Part shown: positions 1 through 8,348 of the stretch, piece by piece
How positions within the stretch are numbered: position 1 is the first letter of the stretch
Layout of the letters: each line of letters opens with the position of its first letter
Assembly: GCA_964483805.1 (NCBI GenBank)
Contig: CAZADH010000021.1
Span: forward strand, 1 to 36,507
Direction of reading: 5' to 3'
DNA: 36,507 nucleotides
Source: CAZADH01 sp964483805
Lineage (GTDB): Bacteria; Muiribacteriota; Ozemobacteria; Ozemobacterales; Ozemobacteraceae
The notes under the pieces: model-generated
The model's database searches: none
Told to the model about the DNA's origin: nothing
What the model saw: the letters and a program-made list of their open reading frames with translations, nothing else
Program-made: the position numbers and the translations under genes

Positions 1-193
1 GGCGCCAAACCTGCCCGAAAATCATTCGATGATGCTCACCATCCCCTTTGTGATGTACGGCATCTTTCGCTATCTTTACCTTGTGCATATCAAATCGTTG
101 GGTGACAAGCCGTCCGAGGTTCTCCTCGCCGACTTGCCGCTCAAAATCAACCTGGTCCTGTATACGATCGTCATTGTATTGATATTGTATTGA
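1..193 (+). CDS. UbiA-family prenyltransferase, C-terminal fragment
   Basis: The reading frame enters from the left edge and ends at TGA 191-193, giving about 63 residues. It is hydrophobic, with the pattern MLTIPFVMYGIFRYLYL, then a charged stretch (HIKSLGDKPSEVLLADLPLK) and a final membrane helix. This pattern matches the C-terminus of decaprenyl-phosphate phosphoribosyltransferase-type UbiA proteins, in which a 'D.PL' loop precedes the last helix. Such enzymes are integral membrane proteins that transfer a group between a phosphorylated sugar and a polyprenyl phosphate. The catalytic DxxxD motifs would lie upstream of the window, so the substrate cannot be judged. The next gene follows after 39 bases on the same strand. 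Confidence 0.6.
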   Translation, partial: APNLPENHSMMLTIPFVMYGIFRYLYLVHIKSLGDKPSEVLLADLPLKINLVLYTIVIVLILY

Positions 194-232
194 AGGTGCG
201 GTCGGCGCCGTTTGACTGTCAAGGAGGCACTT

Positions 233-1192
233 ATGATCACCGATTCCTATCTGGTGACCGGCGGGGCCGGTTTCATCGGCTCCCATCTCGTCGAGACCCT
301 GGTCGGCCTCGGGGCCGATGTGCGGGTGCTCGACAACCTGAGCACCGGGCGACGCACCAACCTCGATCATCTTGCCGGCAAGTTCTCGTTCGTCGAAGGC
401 GACCTGCGTTCGCTTGACGATTGCCGGCGGGCGGTGGCTGGTCGCACCGTGGTGCTGCACCACGCCGCGATCCCGGCGGTGCCGCGGTCGGTCAGCGATC
501 CGATTCTGACCAATGCGGCCAACATCGACGGCACCCTCAATCTGTTGGTGGCGGCGCGTGACGCCAACGTCCGCCGCGTGGTGTTTGCTTCCTCGAGTTC
601 GATCTACGGCGACAATCCGGTCATGCCCAAACATGAAGGGCTGGCCCCCGACCCGATGACGCCCTATGCCCTGCAGAAACTGGCCGGCGAGATCTACCTG
701 CGACAGTTCCATACATTGTATGGTCTTGAGACGGTGGCGTTGCGTTACTTCAACGTTTTTGGGCCGCGCCAGGACCCGAACTCCGATTACGCGGCGGTGA
801 TCCCCAAGTTCGTGACCACGATGATGGCCGGGCAGCGGCCGACCATCTTTGGCGACGGCCACCAGAGTCGCGATTTCACCTTTGTCGCCAATGTCTGTGC
901 CGGCAACCTGTTGGCGGCGACGGCCGGCAAACAGGCGGCGGGACAGGCGATGAACCTGGCGGTCGGCGACCGCATCTCGTTGCTCGAGCTCGTCGGCCAG
1001 ATCAACACCATCCTCGGCACGCGGATCGAACCGGTTTTTGCCCCGCCGCGCGCGGGCGACGTCAAGCATTCGCAGGCCGATACCGCCCGGGCCCAGGCGT
1101 TGCTCGGGTTCCAGCCGAAGGTGACCTTTGCCGAAGGGCTGGCGCGCACCATCGAGTGGTATCGGCGGCGCGGTGCCGAGGCGGGCGCGTGA
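233..1192 (+). CDS. NAD-dependent sugar-nucleotide epimerase/dehydratase (SDR)
   Basis: A 319-residue extended short-chain dehydrogenase. The N-terminal Rossmann motif TGGAGFIGSHL binds NAD, an aspartate in VLDNLSTG selects NAD(H), and the catalytic pair is in TPYALQK (Tyr-x3-Lys). LRYFNVFGPRQDP is the typical UDP-glucose 4-epimerase/WbpP-type substrate segment. It probably converts a UDP-sugar for surface glycan synthesis in the cytoplasm. The start is ATG 233, preceded by AAGGAGG at 221-227; an upstream TTG in frame at 212 lacks a ribosome site. The stop overlaps the next gene's GTG start, so the two are translationally coupled. Which sugar is epimerised cannot be told from sequence. One copy of the CCATAC-ATT-GTATGG palindrome lies inside the gene at 709-723. 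Confidence 0.85.
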   Translation: MITDSYLVTGGAGFIGSHLVETLVGLGADVRVLDNLSTGRRTNLDHLAGKFSFVEGDLRSLDDCRRAVAGRTVVLHHAAIPAVPRSVSDPILTNAANIDGTLNLLVAARDANVRRVVFASSSSIYGDNPVMPKHEGLAPDPMTPYALQKLAGEIYLRQFHTLYGLETVALRYFNVFGPRQDPNSDYAAVIPKFVTTMMAGQRPTIFGDGHQSRDFTFVANVCAGNLLAATAGKQAAGQAMNLAVGDRISLLELVGQINTILGTRIEPVFAPPRAGDVKHSQADTARAQALLGFQPKVTFAEGLARTIEWYRRRGAEAGA

Positions 1193-1731
1193 GTGTCGTC
1201 GGGGCCTTGCCGGCGGGAGCCACGGTCGTCGCGCCGTCCCCGGCAAACTGGCTGCCGGTCGTGGTCTGGGTGGTGGCCCTGCCGTTGCTTGATTGGGGGG
1301 CGCACTCCCCCTCCGGGTGGTTGGTGACGATCGCCGGTCTGCTGGCACTGGCCTGGTTGGCGCGGCGACCGGCGTTTGCCCGTGAGCATCTGGCCCGTGC
1401 TCTCGTCGATGTCGCCCCGTTGTGGCTGGCGCTGGCCCTCAACGAACCGTTGCGTCGGCAGATCGAGGCCCAGCCTTGGCAATGGGCGTTGGCGTTGTGG
1501 TTGGTGACCGGGGTGGGCGCGGCCTGGGTTGCGTTTGTCTGGCGGCAACGTATGGTCGCGGGCGTTGCCCTGGCTCTGCTCGCGTTCCTTGCCGCCATGT
1601 GTGGTGAGCGCCTGATCTTTCCACGCTTTGCGTTGGCCGTGCTGCACCGACTCCTGTGGGGGCCGGTGCTGGTGTGCGGGCCGGTTTTCCTGGTCTGGGC
1701 CGTGCGCAAGTGGCTGAGCAAGGAGGCATGA
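1189..1731 (+). CDS. Membrane protein of unknown function
   Basis: A 180-residue, strongly hydrophobic protein with about five or six membrane segments (for example LPVVVWVVALPLL, LVTIAGLLALAWLA, WALALWLVTGVGAAW, VAGVALALLAFLAAMC and LVCGPVFLVWAV). I do not recognise the family. Start GTG 1189 overlaps the epimerase stop (GTGA), and the gene ends two bases before anmK with AAGGAGG inside its last codons serving as the anmK ribosome site. It therefore belongs to a tight epimerase-membrane protein-anmK operon, and the arrangement suggests a role in envelope glycan metabolism. That role is inference from position only. Tryptophan and leucine content is high and there is no signal-peptide cleavage site. 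Confidence 0.7.
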   Translation: MSVVGALPAGATVVAPSPANWLPVVVWVVALPLLDWGAHSPSGWLVTIAGLLALAWLARRPAFAREHLARALVDVAPLWLALALNEPLRRQIEAQPWQWALALWLVTGVGAAWVAFVWRQRMVAGVALALLAFLAAMCGERLIFPRFALAVLHRLLWGPVLVCGPVFLVWAVRKWLSKEA

Positions 1732-1732
1732 A

Positions 1733-2981
1733 ATGATCGGTCCGCTGTCCTGGCCGTCCGAACGGGCCCTCGTCGTTCTTGGCTTGATGAGTGGCACGTC
1801 TGCCGATGGTGTCGATGGTGCGCTGGTCCGTTGTCGGCGTGGCCAACCGCCAGCGTTGCTCTATCACGGCCACCGTGATTTCACCGACGCTGAACGAGCG
1901 CGGGTTCTGGCGCTCATGCACCACGCCGACGCGCCGACCCTCGCCCGGGCCGGCCCTTGGATCGCCGGTCTTTATGCCGACGCCGTCGCCGCCTTTCTGC
2001 CCGATCTGCCGACGCCGCCCGACTTGTTGGCTGCCCACGGCCAGACGGTGGCCCATTACCCGGTGGCCGGTGCCGATCCGGTCGGCGAACCCCCGGGCAC
2101 GCTCCAGGTGTTGGCGCCGGCGGTATTGGCCGCCCGCACGGGTATTGCCGTCGCCTCCGACTTTCGGGTTGCCGACATCGCGGCCGGTGGCCAGGGCGCA
2201 CCCCTGGTACCCGTGGGCGACCTTGCCTTTTTCGGTCATCTCGCCGGCAGCACGGTCGTTCTCAACCTTGGCGGGATCGCCAACATTACTGTAATACGTC
2301 GTATTGCTGATCAGAGCCATGTCGAGCAGGCGTTCGACACCGGGCCGGCCAACATGCTGCTCGATGAGGCCATGGGTCGGCTCACCGGTGGGGCCGAACG
2401 GTGCGATCGCGGGGGCGCCCGGGCGTTGCAGGGCCAGGTCGATCAACCGTTGCTCGCGAAGTGGCTGGCGGCAGACGCCTATGTGGGGCTGCCGCCACCC
2501 AAATCGACGGGGCGCGAAGACTATGGGGCGGCCTGGTTCGATCGGTGGTGGCCCGACTTCGCCCGGCGGCCCGCGAACGATGTGTTGGCGACACTGGCGG
2601 CCTTTACTGCGGCGACGGTGGTCGAGGCCCTGCAGCGTTTCGTGCTGCCGCGCGGGTCGATCGATCGCTGCCTGGTTGCCGGGGGGGGGGGNNNNNNNNN
2701 NCCGCGCGCCGCCGCCCGGGCCCACCGCCCCCCCCCCCCCCGCCGCGGCCGGGGCTTTCAACGAGGCGATCATGCGGGGGTTGGCGACCCGGCTGGCGCC
2801 GGTGCCGGTGACTGCCACGAACGGGTTGGGCATGCCGGTGGATGCGCGCGAGGCGGCGGCGTTTGCCATCCTCGGCGCGAACCTGTTGTTCGGGTTGGCC
2901 GGCAACGTTCCGGCGGCGACCGGGGCGCGCGGTCCGGTGGTGGCGGGGAGCTTCACGCCAATCCCGGCCGTGCGTGCATGA
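1733..2981 (+). CDS. anmK: Anhydro-N-acetylmuramic acid kinase (broken by an assembly artefact)
   Basis: AnmK phosphorylates and opens 1,6-anhydro-MurNAc during peptidoglycan recycling. Family motifs are clear: GLMSGTSADGVDGAL near the N-terminus, AAHGQTVAHYP, VASDFRVADIAAGGQGAPLVP, LNLGGIANIT, AFDTGPANMLLDEAM and KSTGREDYG. Start ATG 1733 has AAGGAGG at the right distance. The frame runs cleanly to VAGGG near 2690, where an 11-base G run, ten Ns, a GC-only patch and a 14-base C run intervene. It resumes in another frame at AFNEAIM (about 2754) and ends at TGA 2979-2981 with the normal C-terminus (GNVPAATGA..VVAGSF). Family alignment expects VAGGG to run straight into AFNEAIM, so about 60-70 bases are spurious and the gene is probably intact in the organism. 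Confidence 0.9.
2681..2753. other. Assembly gap with spurious homopolymer flanks
   Basis: Eleven Gs (2681-2691), ten Ns (2692-2701), then about 50 bases of only G and C except one A, including 14 Cs (2728-2741). It sits inside anmK and causes an apparent frameshift. Removing it rejoins the conserved AnmK motif (…VAGGG + AFNEAIM…), so it reads as an assembly or sequencing error, not biology. Confidence 0.85.
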
Positions 2982-3005
2982 CCGGCGGCCGCGGGCCGAG
3001 GCACG

Positions 3006-4325
3006 TCACTCGAGAATGTCGAGGCCCTCGAACTTCCAGGTGACCTTGTTGATGCCGCGCAACTGCACGTTGGCTGGCACGTCGAGATCGACGATCTTGG
3101 TGTCGAGAGGGTGCAGACGGGCCTGAGGCAGCAAAGTGACGCGGCACTCGTCGACCTCGCGCACCCCTTCGGGCGTCGTGCGTTCGATTTTGAGGCGCAG
3201 CCGGATCTTCGTCAATGACAGCGTGGTGAGATTCTTCATCTCGCACGAGAACCGGTGCAGTTGTAGATGCGGATCCATGTTGAGCTTGATCAGTCGCTGG
3301 GCGACGCGATCGAGAAGATCGTACCACACGGCCATGCGGCGTGGTTCATGGCGCAGGGCCGGCAGGTGACGTTGAATCAGGCGAATTGCCTCGGGGAGAA
3401 ACCCGCGCTTGCTCTGGGCCAGGACGACGGGGAACAGCCAGTCGGGCTGGCTCGTGTCGAGATACCTCTGCAAGGCGGCAAAGACGATCTCTTGCTGATG
3501 AGGGCAGGAACTGTCCTCGACGCTCGCCGCCATCGAATCGACGTCGGCAGGCACCACTTCGGCGGCCGATGCGGCACCGGTTGACTCGGGAACGCCGCCG
3601 TTCCAGCGCATCCGCCCTGCCAACTCGCACCACTCGCGGATCTTGATGGGGTTGACCTCGTCGGCGTAACTGAACTCACAGTAGGTCGGCTTGCCTTCAC
3701 GGCTGAAGATGCGGCCGACGAATCCTTTCTCGCCGAAGGTCGGAAAGATGAACCCGACGGTCTTGCCACCCTGCCATTGGCCTTCCCAGACCTTGGTCTG
3801 GATGGCGAGGCTCGTGATCATGGTCGCTTTCGAGAGCAGGCGGACGGGGTGCCACGTGGCCCGCAAGGTGGCGCGCAAAAACTCTTCGGGGTCGCTTGGC
3901 ATGAGCAGGCGGGTCATGATGTCGGCCCCCGACGTCCAGGTCGGGATGTTGGTTGGGTGGTAGATTCCGAGTGTGCGGGCTGCCGCGTTCGGGTGTTGGC
4001 GCAGAACGATGGTGCCGGGTTCGATCAGCACGGGCGTCATCGAGGACGGGATGACGACGGTGAGATCACGCAACCGGAGCGTGGGCTCGAAATCAGGGCC
4101 GGGGATCCCGGCCTTGACGCTGATGAGCTGGGGAATCGCGAACAACTGGACTTCGGGGACCCTGGCCTCGTTGACGAGGTAATAGCGGGTCGCCATTGGC
4201 AACAACACGAAGATGAAGGTCGGGATGAAAATCGCCAGGAAGATCATGAGATAGCGGACCCGTTGCCGATGCTGCTCTTGCGCAGCAACACGTGCTTCTG
4301 CATTTTGCCGGGCTTTCTTGCTCAT
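3006..4325 (-). CDS. Membrane-anchored protein of unknown function
   Basis: A 439-residue protein not recognised as a known family. A basic N-terminus (MSKKARQNAEARVAAQEQHRQRVR) leads into one membrane helix (YLMIFLAIFIPTFIFVLLPMA, residues 25-45). The rest is probably outside the cytoplasm. The middle holds aromatic-rich segments (GKTVGFIFPTFGEKGFVG) and a helical region around residues 270-340 that resembles solenoid repeats (QQEIVFAALQRYLDTSQPDW, VLAQSKRGFLPEAIRL). The C-terminus is predicted beta-rich. It is the last gene of a minus-strand series, 63 bases after the FG-GAP/TPR gene, and converges on anmK with only 24 bases between stops. Function is unknown. Confidence 0.6.
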   Translation of the reverse strand: MSKKARQNAEARVAAQEQHRQRVRYLMIFLAIFIPTFIFVLLPMATRYYLVNEARVPEVQLFAIPQLISVKAGIPGPDFEPTLRLRDLTVVIPSSMTPVLIEPGTIVLRQHPNAAARTLGIYHPTNIPTWTSGADIMTRLLMPSDPEEFLRATLRATWHPVRLLSKATMITSLAIQTKVWEGQWQGGKTVGFIFPTFGEKGFVGRIFSREGKPTYCEFSYADEVNPIKIREWCELAGRMRWNGGVPESTGAASAAEVVPADVDSMAASVEDSSCPHQQEIVFAALQRYLDTSQPDWLFPVVLAQSKRGFLPEAIRLIQRHLPALRHEPRRMAVWYDLLDRVAQRLIKLNMDPHLQLHRFSCEMKNLTTLSLTKIRLRLKIERTTPEGVREVDECRVTLLPQARLHPLDTKIVDLDVPANVQLRGINKVTWKFEGLDILE

Positions 4326-4388
4326 CGGGTCACCGCGTCAGGACGGAGGGGGCCGCGAACCGGTCGCGGGTCGGCAAGCGCGAGGCCG

Positions 4389-5645
4389 TCACTGGGGGTC
4401 GCCGCCCTCGCGGGCCTCGTCCTGATTAGCCGACAGTTCGTTGATGTTGTTGCGGATCTCCTCGAGCAACGGTGTCTGCGGGAACCGTTTCTGGACGTCT
4501 TTGAAGGTGGCCAGGGCCTCGTCGACGCGGTTCTGCGCCACGAGCAGTTCGGCCTTGAGAAACAGCAGGTGGTCGAGCATATTCGAGGCCGGCAGTTGCG
4601 GCAGTTGTGCGGTCAGCAGGGCAAAGGCCTCATCGACCTTGTCGAGGTTTTTGAGGCGGGCCACGTCGACGTACAGCGAGAGCGCGACCGTATCGGACCC
4701 CAGATTGGCGGCAATGAATTCACCTTCGCGCAGAGCCTGCTCGCACTGTGGACATTCGACGAACTCCTGGCCGACCTTCTCGAAGGCCGCGAGTGCCCCG
4801 GGGAAATCCTTGAGAAACTTGCGGGTTTCGCCCAGATACAACCAGGCCTCGGCCTTGGCCTCCGTCGGCATACTTTGTGCATACGAAGCGATCGTGGTCT
4901 GGTAGAGGTCGAGCGCCTTGAGAAAGTCGCCGCGCTGAAACGCATATCCGGCCGCATTGAGCACCTGGTTGAAGTGGTTGCCCATGGCCAATCGTTCGTC
5001 GACCTGGGCGAGCTTGCCGCCAACCAGTCGATGGAACCGGCAGCACATCAGATCGGGTGGGCCGTAGTCGTGGATCATCACCGGCGCTTTGACGCACAGG
5101 GCCGGCCCATTGGCTTGCGGTTCGATGGTGACGTCGTGGCCGAGAAGTTGCAGGTTTTCTTCGTCTTCGCCCGGGTAGATGAGTTTGGGTTCGCGCGTGC
5201 CGCTGAAGACGTAGGGCATCATCTCTTTGCCCACACGATTGTGCGCGATGACCACGATCTCTTGCACGCCGTCGCCGTCGAGGTCGGCCGTCTCGACCTG
5301 GGCGAAGTCCATCGACTCGACGGTGGCCAGCACGAGGCGTTGCCCACCCTCTTTCTGGAGCAGCACCTCGGACCCCGAGGCCCCGTCCGGGCCGTCGACC
5401 GGGCAGACCAGGATTGCACCCAGACCGGGGATCTCTCGCTTCAACGAACATGGGCCGTGGGCCGTGCTGGGGACGGCGCCGGCCTTGGCGGGCGGGATGG
5501 GTGGTTTCGCCGGCGTTGCTGCGGAGGCCACGAGCGGAACCGTGACGGCAATGGCCGCGGTACTGCTGCCGTTGGTCGTTGGTGTCGCCGCCGGCGCCGC
5601 CGAAGCCAGTTGAAAAACTATTGCCAATATACATATAAAATACAT
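4389..5645 (-). CDS. Exported FG-GAP/TPR repeat protein
   Basis: A 418-residue protein. I chose ATG 5645 because it opens a good signal peptide (MYFICILAIVFQLASA) followed by an Ala/Pro/Thr-rich linker; a longer open frame upstream has no such features. Residues of about 75-150 contain one FG-GAP-like calcium-loop motif (DLDGDGVQEIVVIAHN). The C-terminal half is a string of TPR-like helices (FQRGDFLKALDLYQTTIASY, WLYLGETRKFLKDFPGALAAFEKVGQEF, ALATFKDVQKRFPQTPLLEEI). A CxxC (ECPQC) lies between repeats. It probably acts in the periplasm as a binding or scaffold protein. The first seven codons are all AT-rich, against the genome trend. It follows the DHH gene by 79 bases and precedes another exported unknown. 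Confidence 0.65.
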   Translation of the reverse strand: MYFICILAIVFQLASAAPAATPTTNGSSTAAIAVTVPLVASAATPAKPPIPPAKAGAVPSTAHGPCSLKREIPGLGAILVCPVDGPDGASGSEVLLQKEGGQRLVLATVESMDFAQVETADLDGDGVQEIVVIAHNRVGKEMMPYVFSGTREPKLIYPGEDEENLQLLGHDVTIEPQANGPALCVKAPVMIHDYGPPDLMCCRFHRLVGGKLAQVDERLAMGNHFNQVLNAAGYAFQRGDFLKALDLYQTTIASYAQSMPTEAKAEAWLYLGETRKFLKDFPGALAAFEKVGQEFVECPQCEQALREGEFIAANLGSDTVALSLYVDVARLKNLDKVDEAFALLTAQLPQLPASNMLDHLLFLKAELLVAQNRVDEALATFKDVQKRFPQTPLLEEIRNNINELSANQDEAREGGDPQ

Positions 5646-5724
5646 ACGTTCTCGCTTCGTCGACCTGTTGTCTGCCTTGGGGTCAGGGCGTGCGTGCAGG
5701 GGTGGCATCAAGCAAACCCGGCCT

Positions 5725-6819
5725 TCAGCCGTTCGCGCCGAGACGGGTGATGTGTTGTTCGACGAAGCCGACCACTTTGGGCACTGCCTCGGCAAACGGG
5801 ACCGCCAGACTGCAACCGGACGCGGCCCGGTGCCCGCCGCCGCCAAAGTGCAGCGCGATCACGCTCACATCGAAGCCCTCGCGGCCCCGGAACTCGCAGT
5901 AGGTCTTGCCGTCTTCACCCTCGATCATGACCAGACCCATGGTGCTGCCCTCGAGACTGCTGGTGAAGCCGATCAGACCGCTGCTCCACACGTGGTTCAT
6001 CTTGGCGCCGGCAGCGCGCAGGTCACTCTGCGTGAGCGCGAGCCACACGAGTCTGCCGCCGAGGGCGAACTGCAGTTTGCCCAGGCCCAGGCCGAGCGTT
6101 TTGAGGTCGGCCATGGTCTTGCTGTTGAGCCGGCGCAAGACCGTGGCGGGATCGAGGCCGGTTCGCAGCAGCCGTGCCGCGGTCTCGAAAGCGCTGACCC
6201 CGATGCTGTCGTTCTGGAAAAACCGCGTGTCGGTGCACAAGCCCAGATACAGGGGTTCGGCCACCTCGGCATCGAGCGGCAGGTTGCCGGCCGCAAGCAG
6301 ATCGGTGATCAGTTCGCAGGTGCTGGTTGCCTCGGTGACGACGAGGTTGATCTCGCCAAACTGCGTGTTGGTGGCGTGGTGGTCGATGTTGATCAACATG
6401 CCGCCGGCCTCGAGCAGTTCGTCGCCCATGCCGGTGCGTTCGAGGTCGCCGGCATCGAGGACCACGACCACGTCGTGGACGCCTTCGCCCTGTCCGGGAA
6501 TGAACAGCGCTTCATCGCCGAGAAGAAAGCGGAAGCTCGCTGGCGGCGGATCGGCCAACGCGATGTCGACGCGTTTGCCTGCTTTGCGCAGAGCGCGGGT
6601 CAAGCCCATGGTCGAGCCGATGGCGTCGCCGTCGGGCCGAACGTGCGTCGTGACCAGCACCGTTTCGGCGCCGCGGAGGGCGACGATCGCTTGATCCCGT
6701 TGGGAATGATGCGACAGGGCGTCTTGGGCGAGTTGCGTCGCGTTGTCGTCGGTGGTCGCCGACGGACTGGTCTTGCGACGACGCGCAGTGCCGGGTTGGG
6801 CGGTTCGAGATCGTGGCAT
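5725..6819 (-). CDS. DHH-family phosphoesterase, NrnA-like (oligoribonuclease / pAp phosphatase)
   Basis: A 364-residue DHH/DHHA1 protein. Metal-site motifs are present: HVRPDGDAIGS (residues 59-69), VVVLDAGD (about 118-125) and IDHHATN (145-151). The C-terminal DHHA1 domain has GGGGHRAASG. This arrangement and length fit NrnA-type enzymes, which degrade short RNA oligomers and/or 3'-phosphoadenosine 5'-phosphate in the cytoplasm; which activity dominates is not visible. Start ATG 6819 is chosen over an earlier in-frame start at 6930 because GGAG precedes it and a promoter lies upstream at 6904-6932. The N-terminus has a basic tail of about 40 residues not typical of the core. It starts its own transcription unit, with the two genes after it probably read through. 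Confidence 0.8.
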   Translation of the reverse strand: MPRSRTAQPGTARRRKTSPSATTDDNATQLAQDALSHHSQRDQAIVALRGAETVLVTTHVRPDGDAIGSTMGLTRALRKAGKRVDIALADPPPASFRFLLGDEALFIPGQGEGVHDVVVVLDAGDLERTGMGDELLEAGGMLINIDHHATNTQFGEINLVVTEATSTCELITDLLAAGNLPLDAEVAEPLYLGLCTDTRFFQNDSIGVSAFETAARLLRTGLDPATVLRRLNSKTMADLKTLGLGLGKLQFALGGRLVWLALTQSDLRAAGAKMNHVWSSGLIGFTSSLEGSTMGLVMIEGEDGKTYCEFRGREGFDVSVIALHFGGGGHRAASGCSLAVPFAEAVPKVVGFVEQHITRLGANG

Positions 6820-6903
6820 GTTGTCTCCAGATTGGCTGCCCCGATAGAGACGCAACGAAACGGCGTACCGACCGCAGTCGAAAGCGAGGGGCGGCCGCCG
6901 GGT

Positions 6904-6932
6904 ATTGTACCGCAGGCTTGACCCCGGCACAA
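6904..6932 (-). promoter_or_regulatory. Promoter of the DHH phosphoesterase gene
   Basis: Reading the minus strand, TTGTGC (6932-6927), a 17-base spacer and TACAAT (6909-6904). Transcription would start near 6897, giving a leader of about 78 bases. The -10 is a 5/6 match and the -35 only 3/6. Confidence 0.5.
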
Positions 6933-6983
6933 TAGGCGGCCAACGAAACGTCGCCGCCCCGTGCTCCGGCGTCGGTGAAAACG

Positions 6984-8285
6984 CTATTCGGCGGTGTGCG
7001 AGAGCACCGCGTCGAGATTGCGGTCGAGGGGCTTCAGATACTCGATCGGTGGGCCGCGTTCCTGCATCGCCAGTTCGACGGCATCGGTGATCATGTCACG
7101 ACACTCGAACCAGTGGGTCAGGCGGGGCTCGAAGTAGCACACATTCATTTGCTCGTAGACCATCTTCAGCAGCGGATCTTTCTCGAACTGCTCGACCATG
7201 CGCGGGCTGCGCAGGGCGGAAAGCCGCACCGGCATGTAGGTGGTGCGCAGGCTCCATTCGGCCGTCGTCTCGGGGTCACCGAAGAACTTCACGAACTCGA
7301 GGCATCCCTGAATCTTCACCGGGTCGCCCTTGTCGAAGATGTTGATGTTGGTGCCCGACAGGATCACGGCATCGGTCGCCGCACCCACGAGTGGCGCCAT
7401 CTTACAGTCGAAGTGCAGCTTGCCCTCCATGTAGACTTTGCTGACCATGCTGCTCTCGATCATGGCGACCTTGCCGGCGGCGAAGTCGTTCTGTTGCTCG
7501 TAGCCCTGATACTGATTGCCGAACTTGTTGTTGAGCATCATTTGATACCAGGCCATGGCCTGCTGGGCCGGCAACTGGTCGAGATACGCCTCGCGGCCGG
7601 CCTCGTCGGTCAGCTTGCCGCCAAACTGCAATACCCGGCATTCGTAGGTCCAGACGTTGTTCTTGGTGAAGCCAAAACCGTAGATCTTGGGGCGGCCGAA
7701 TTCGTCTTTCTCGGCGGTAATCACCTGGGCCATCGACGCCAATTCGTAGAGGTTGCGCGGGGGCGCATCGAACTTGAATCGGCGCAAGATGTCCATGTTG
7801 ACGAACATCACCGGCACACTCTTGTTGAACGGGAACGACCACATCTTGCCGTCGTAGGTGTTGTTGGCGAGCAGCACCGGCACCAGATCGGCCTTGAGTG
7901 CCGCCGCTTCACTGCCGAGCAGGTCTTCGATGCAGACGATCTTGCGGTGCCTGATGAACTTCTTGGTCAGCGACTCGTAATTGATGGCGCAGTCGGGGGC
8001 GCTCTTGGCGACCAGCGACGCGAGCAGTTTCTTTTGCAGAGTATCGTAATTGCCCATCGAGATGCCGCGCACCAGAAATTTGTTCTGCGAGGCGTTGTAT
8101 CGACCGATCAGCTCTTCGAGCACGCGGCCGAGCTGGTCGCTGAGAGCATGCCAGAACACGATGGTCACGCGGTCGGTGTTGCCGATGACCTTGCTCTGTT
8201 TCTGGGCTTCCGTCCAATCGTCGTGCCACATCAACCCGACCACGATCAGCCAGGCGACGAAGACCCCCATGACGAAACGCAACAT
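6984..8285 (-). CDS. Carbohydrate ABC transporter substrate-binding protein (membrane-anchored)
   Basis: A 433-residue extracellular solute-binding protein of the family serving CUT1 sugar importers. An N-terminal hydrophobic helix (MLRFVMGVFVAWLIVVGLMW) is followed by the mature fold beginning VTIVFWHALSD, the usual 'fWha' start of glycerol-3-phosphate or maltose-type binding proteins. Later landmarks are APDCAINYES, MWSFPFNKSVPVMFVN and FAAGKVAMIESS. There is no lipobox cysteine and no obvious cleavage site, so it is probably held in the inner membrane by its own helix. It is the last gene of the GIFT protein-permease-permease series; GAGGG precedes its ATG. The cargo cannot be predicted. 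Near its middle, at 7630-7642, lies a one-mismatch copy of the AATAC-N3-GTATT palindrome. Confidence 0.8.
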   Translation of the reverse strand: MLRFVMGVFVAWLIVVGLMWHDDWTEAQKQSKVIGNTDRVTIVFWHALSDQLGRVLEELIGRYNASQNKFLVRGISMGNYDTLQKKLLASLVAKSAPDCAINYESLTKKFIRHRKIVCIEDLLGSEAAALKADLVPVLLANNTYDGKMWSFPFNKSVPVMFVNMDILRRFKFDAPPRNLYELASMAQVITAEKDEFGRPKIYGFGFTKNNVWTYECRVLQFGGKLTDEAGREAYLDQLPAQQAMAWYQMMLNNKFGNQYQGYEQQNDFAAGKVAMIESSMVSKVYMEGKLHFDCKMAPLVGAATDAVILSGTNINIFDKGDPVKIQGCLEFVKFFGDPETTAEWSLRTTYMPVRLSALRSPRMVEQFEKDPLLKMVYEQMNVCYFEPRLTHWFECRDMITDAVELAMQERGPPIEYLKPLDRNLDAVLSHTAE

Positions 8286-8335
8286 TGGCTAGCCCTCGTG
8301 TTTGCGCCGGCGAGCAGCCGGATGATGATAAGTGA

Positions 8336-8348
8336 AATACATCGTATT
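8336..8348. repeat. AATAC-N3-GTATT palindrome between permease and binding-protein genes
   Basis: AATAC-ATC-GTATT, exact match to the recurring palindrome, overlapping the permease stop codon and lying in the 62-base gap before the binding-protein gene. It could be an operator or an mRNA hairpin. Confidence 0.6.

Noticed and set aside
3777..5750. High frequency of CTCGAG/TCGAG throughout
   Set aside because: Explained by common Leu-Glu and Val-Glu codon pairs in this genome; no spacing pattern.
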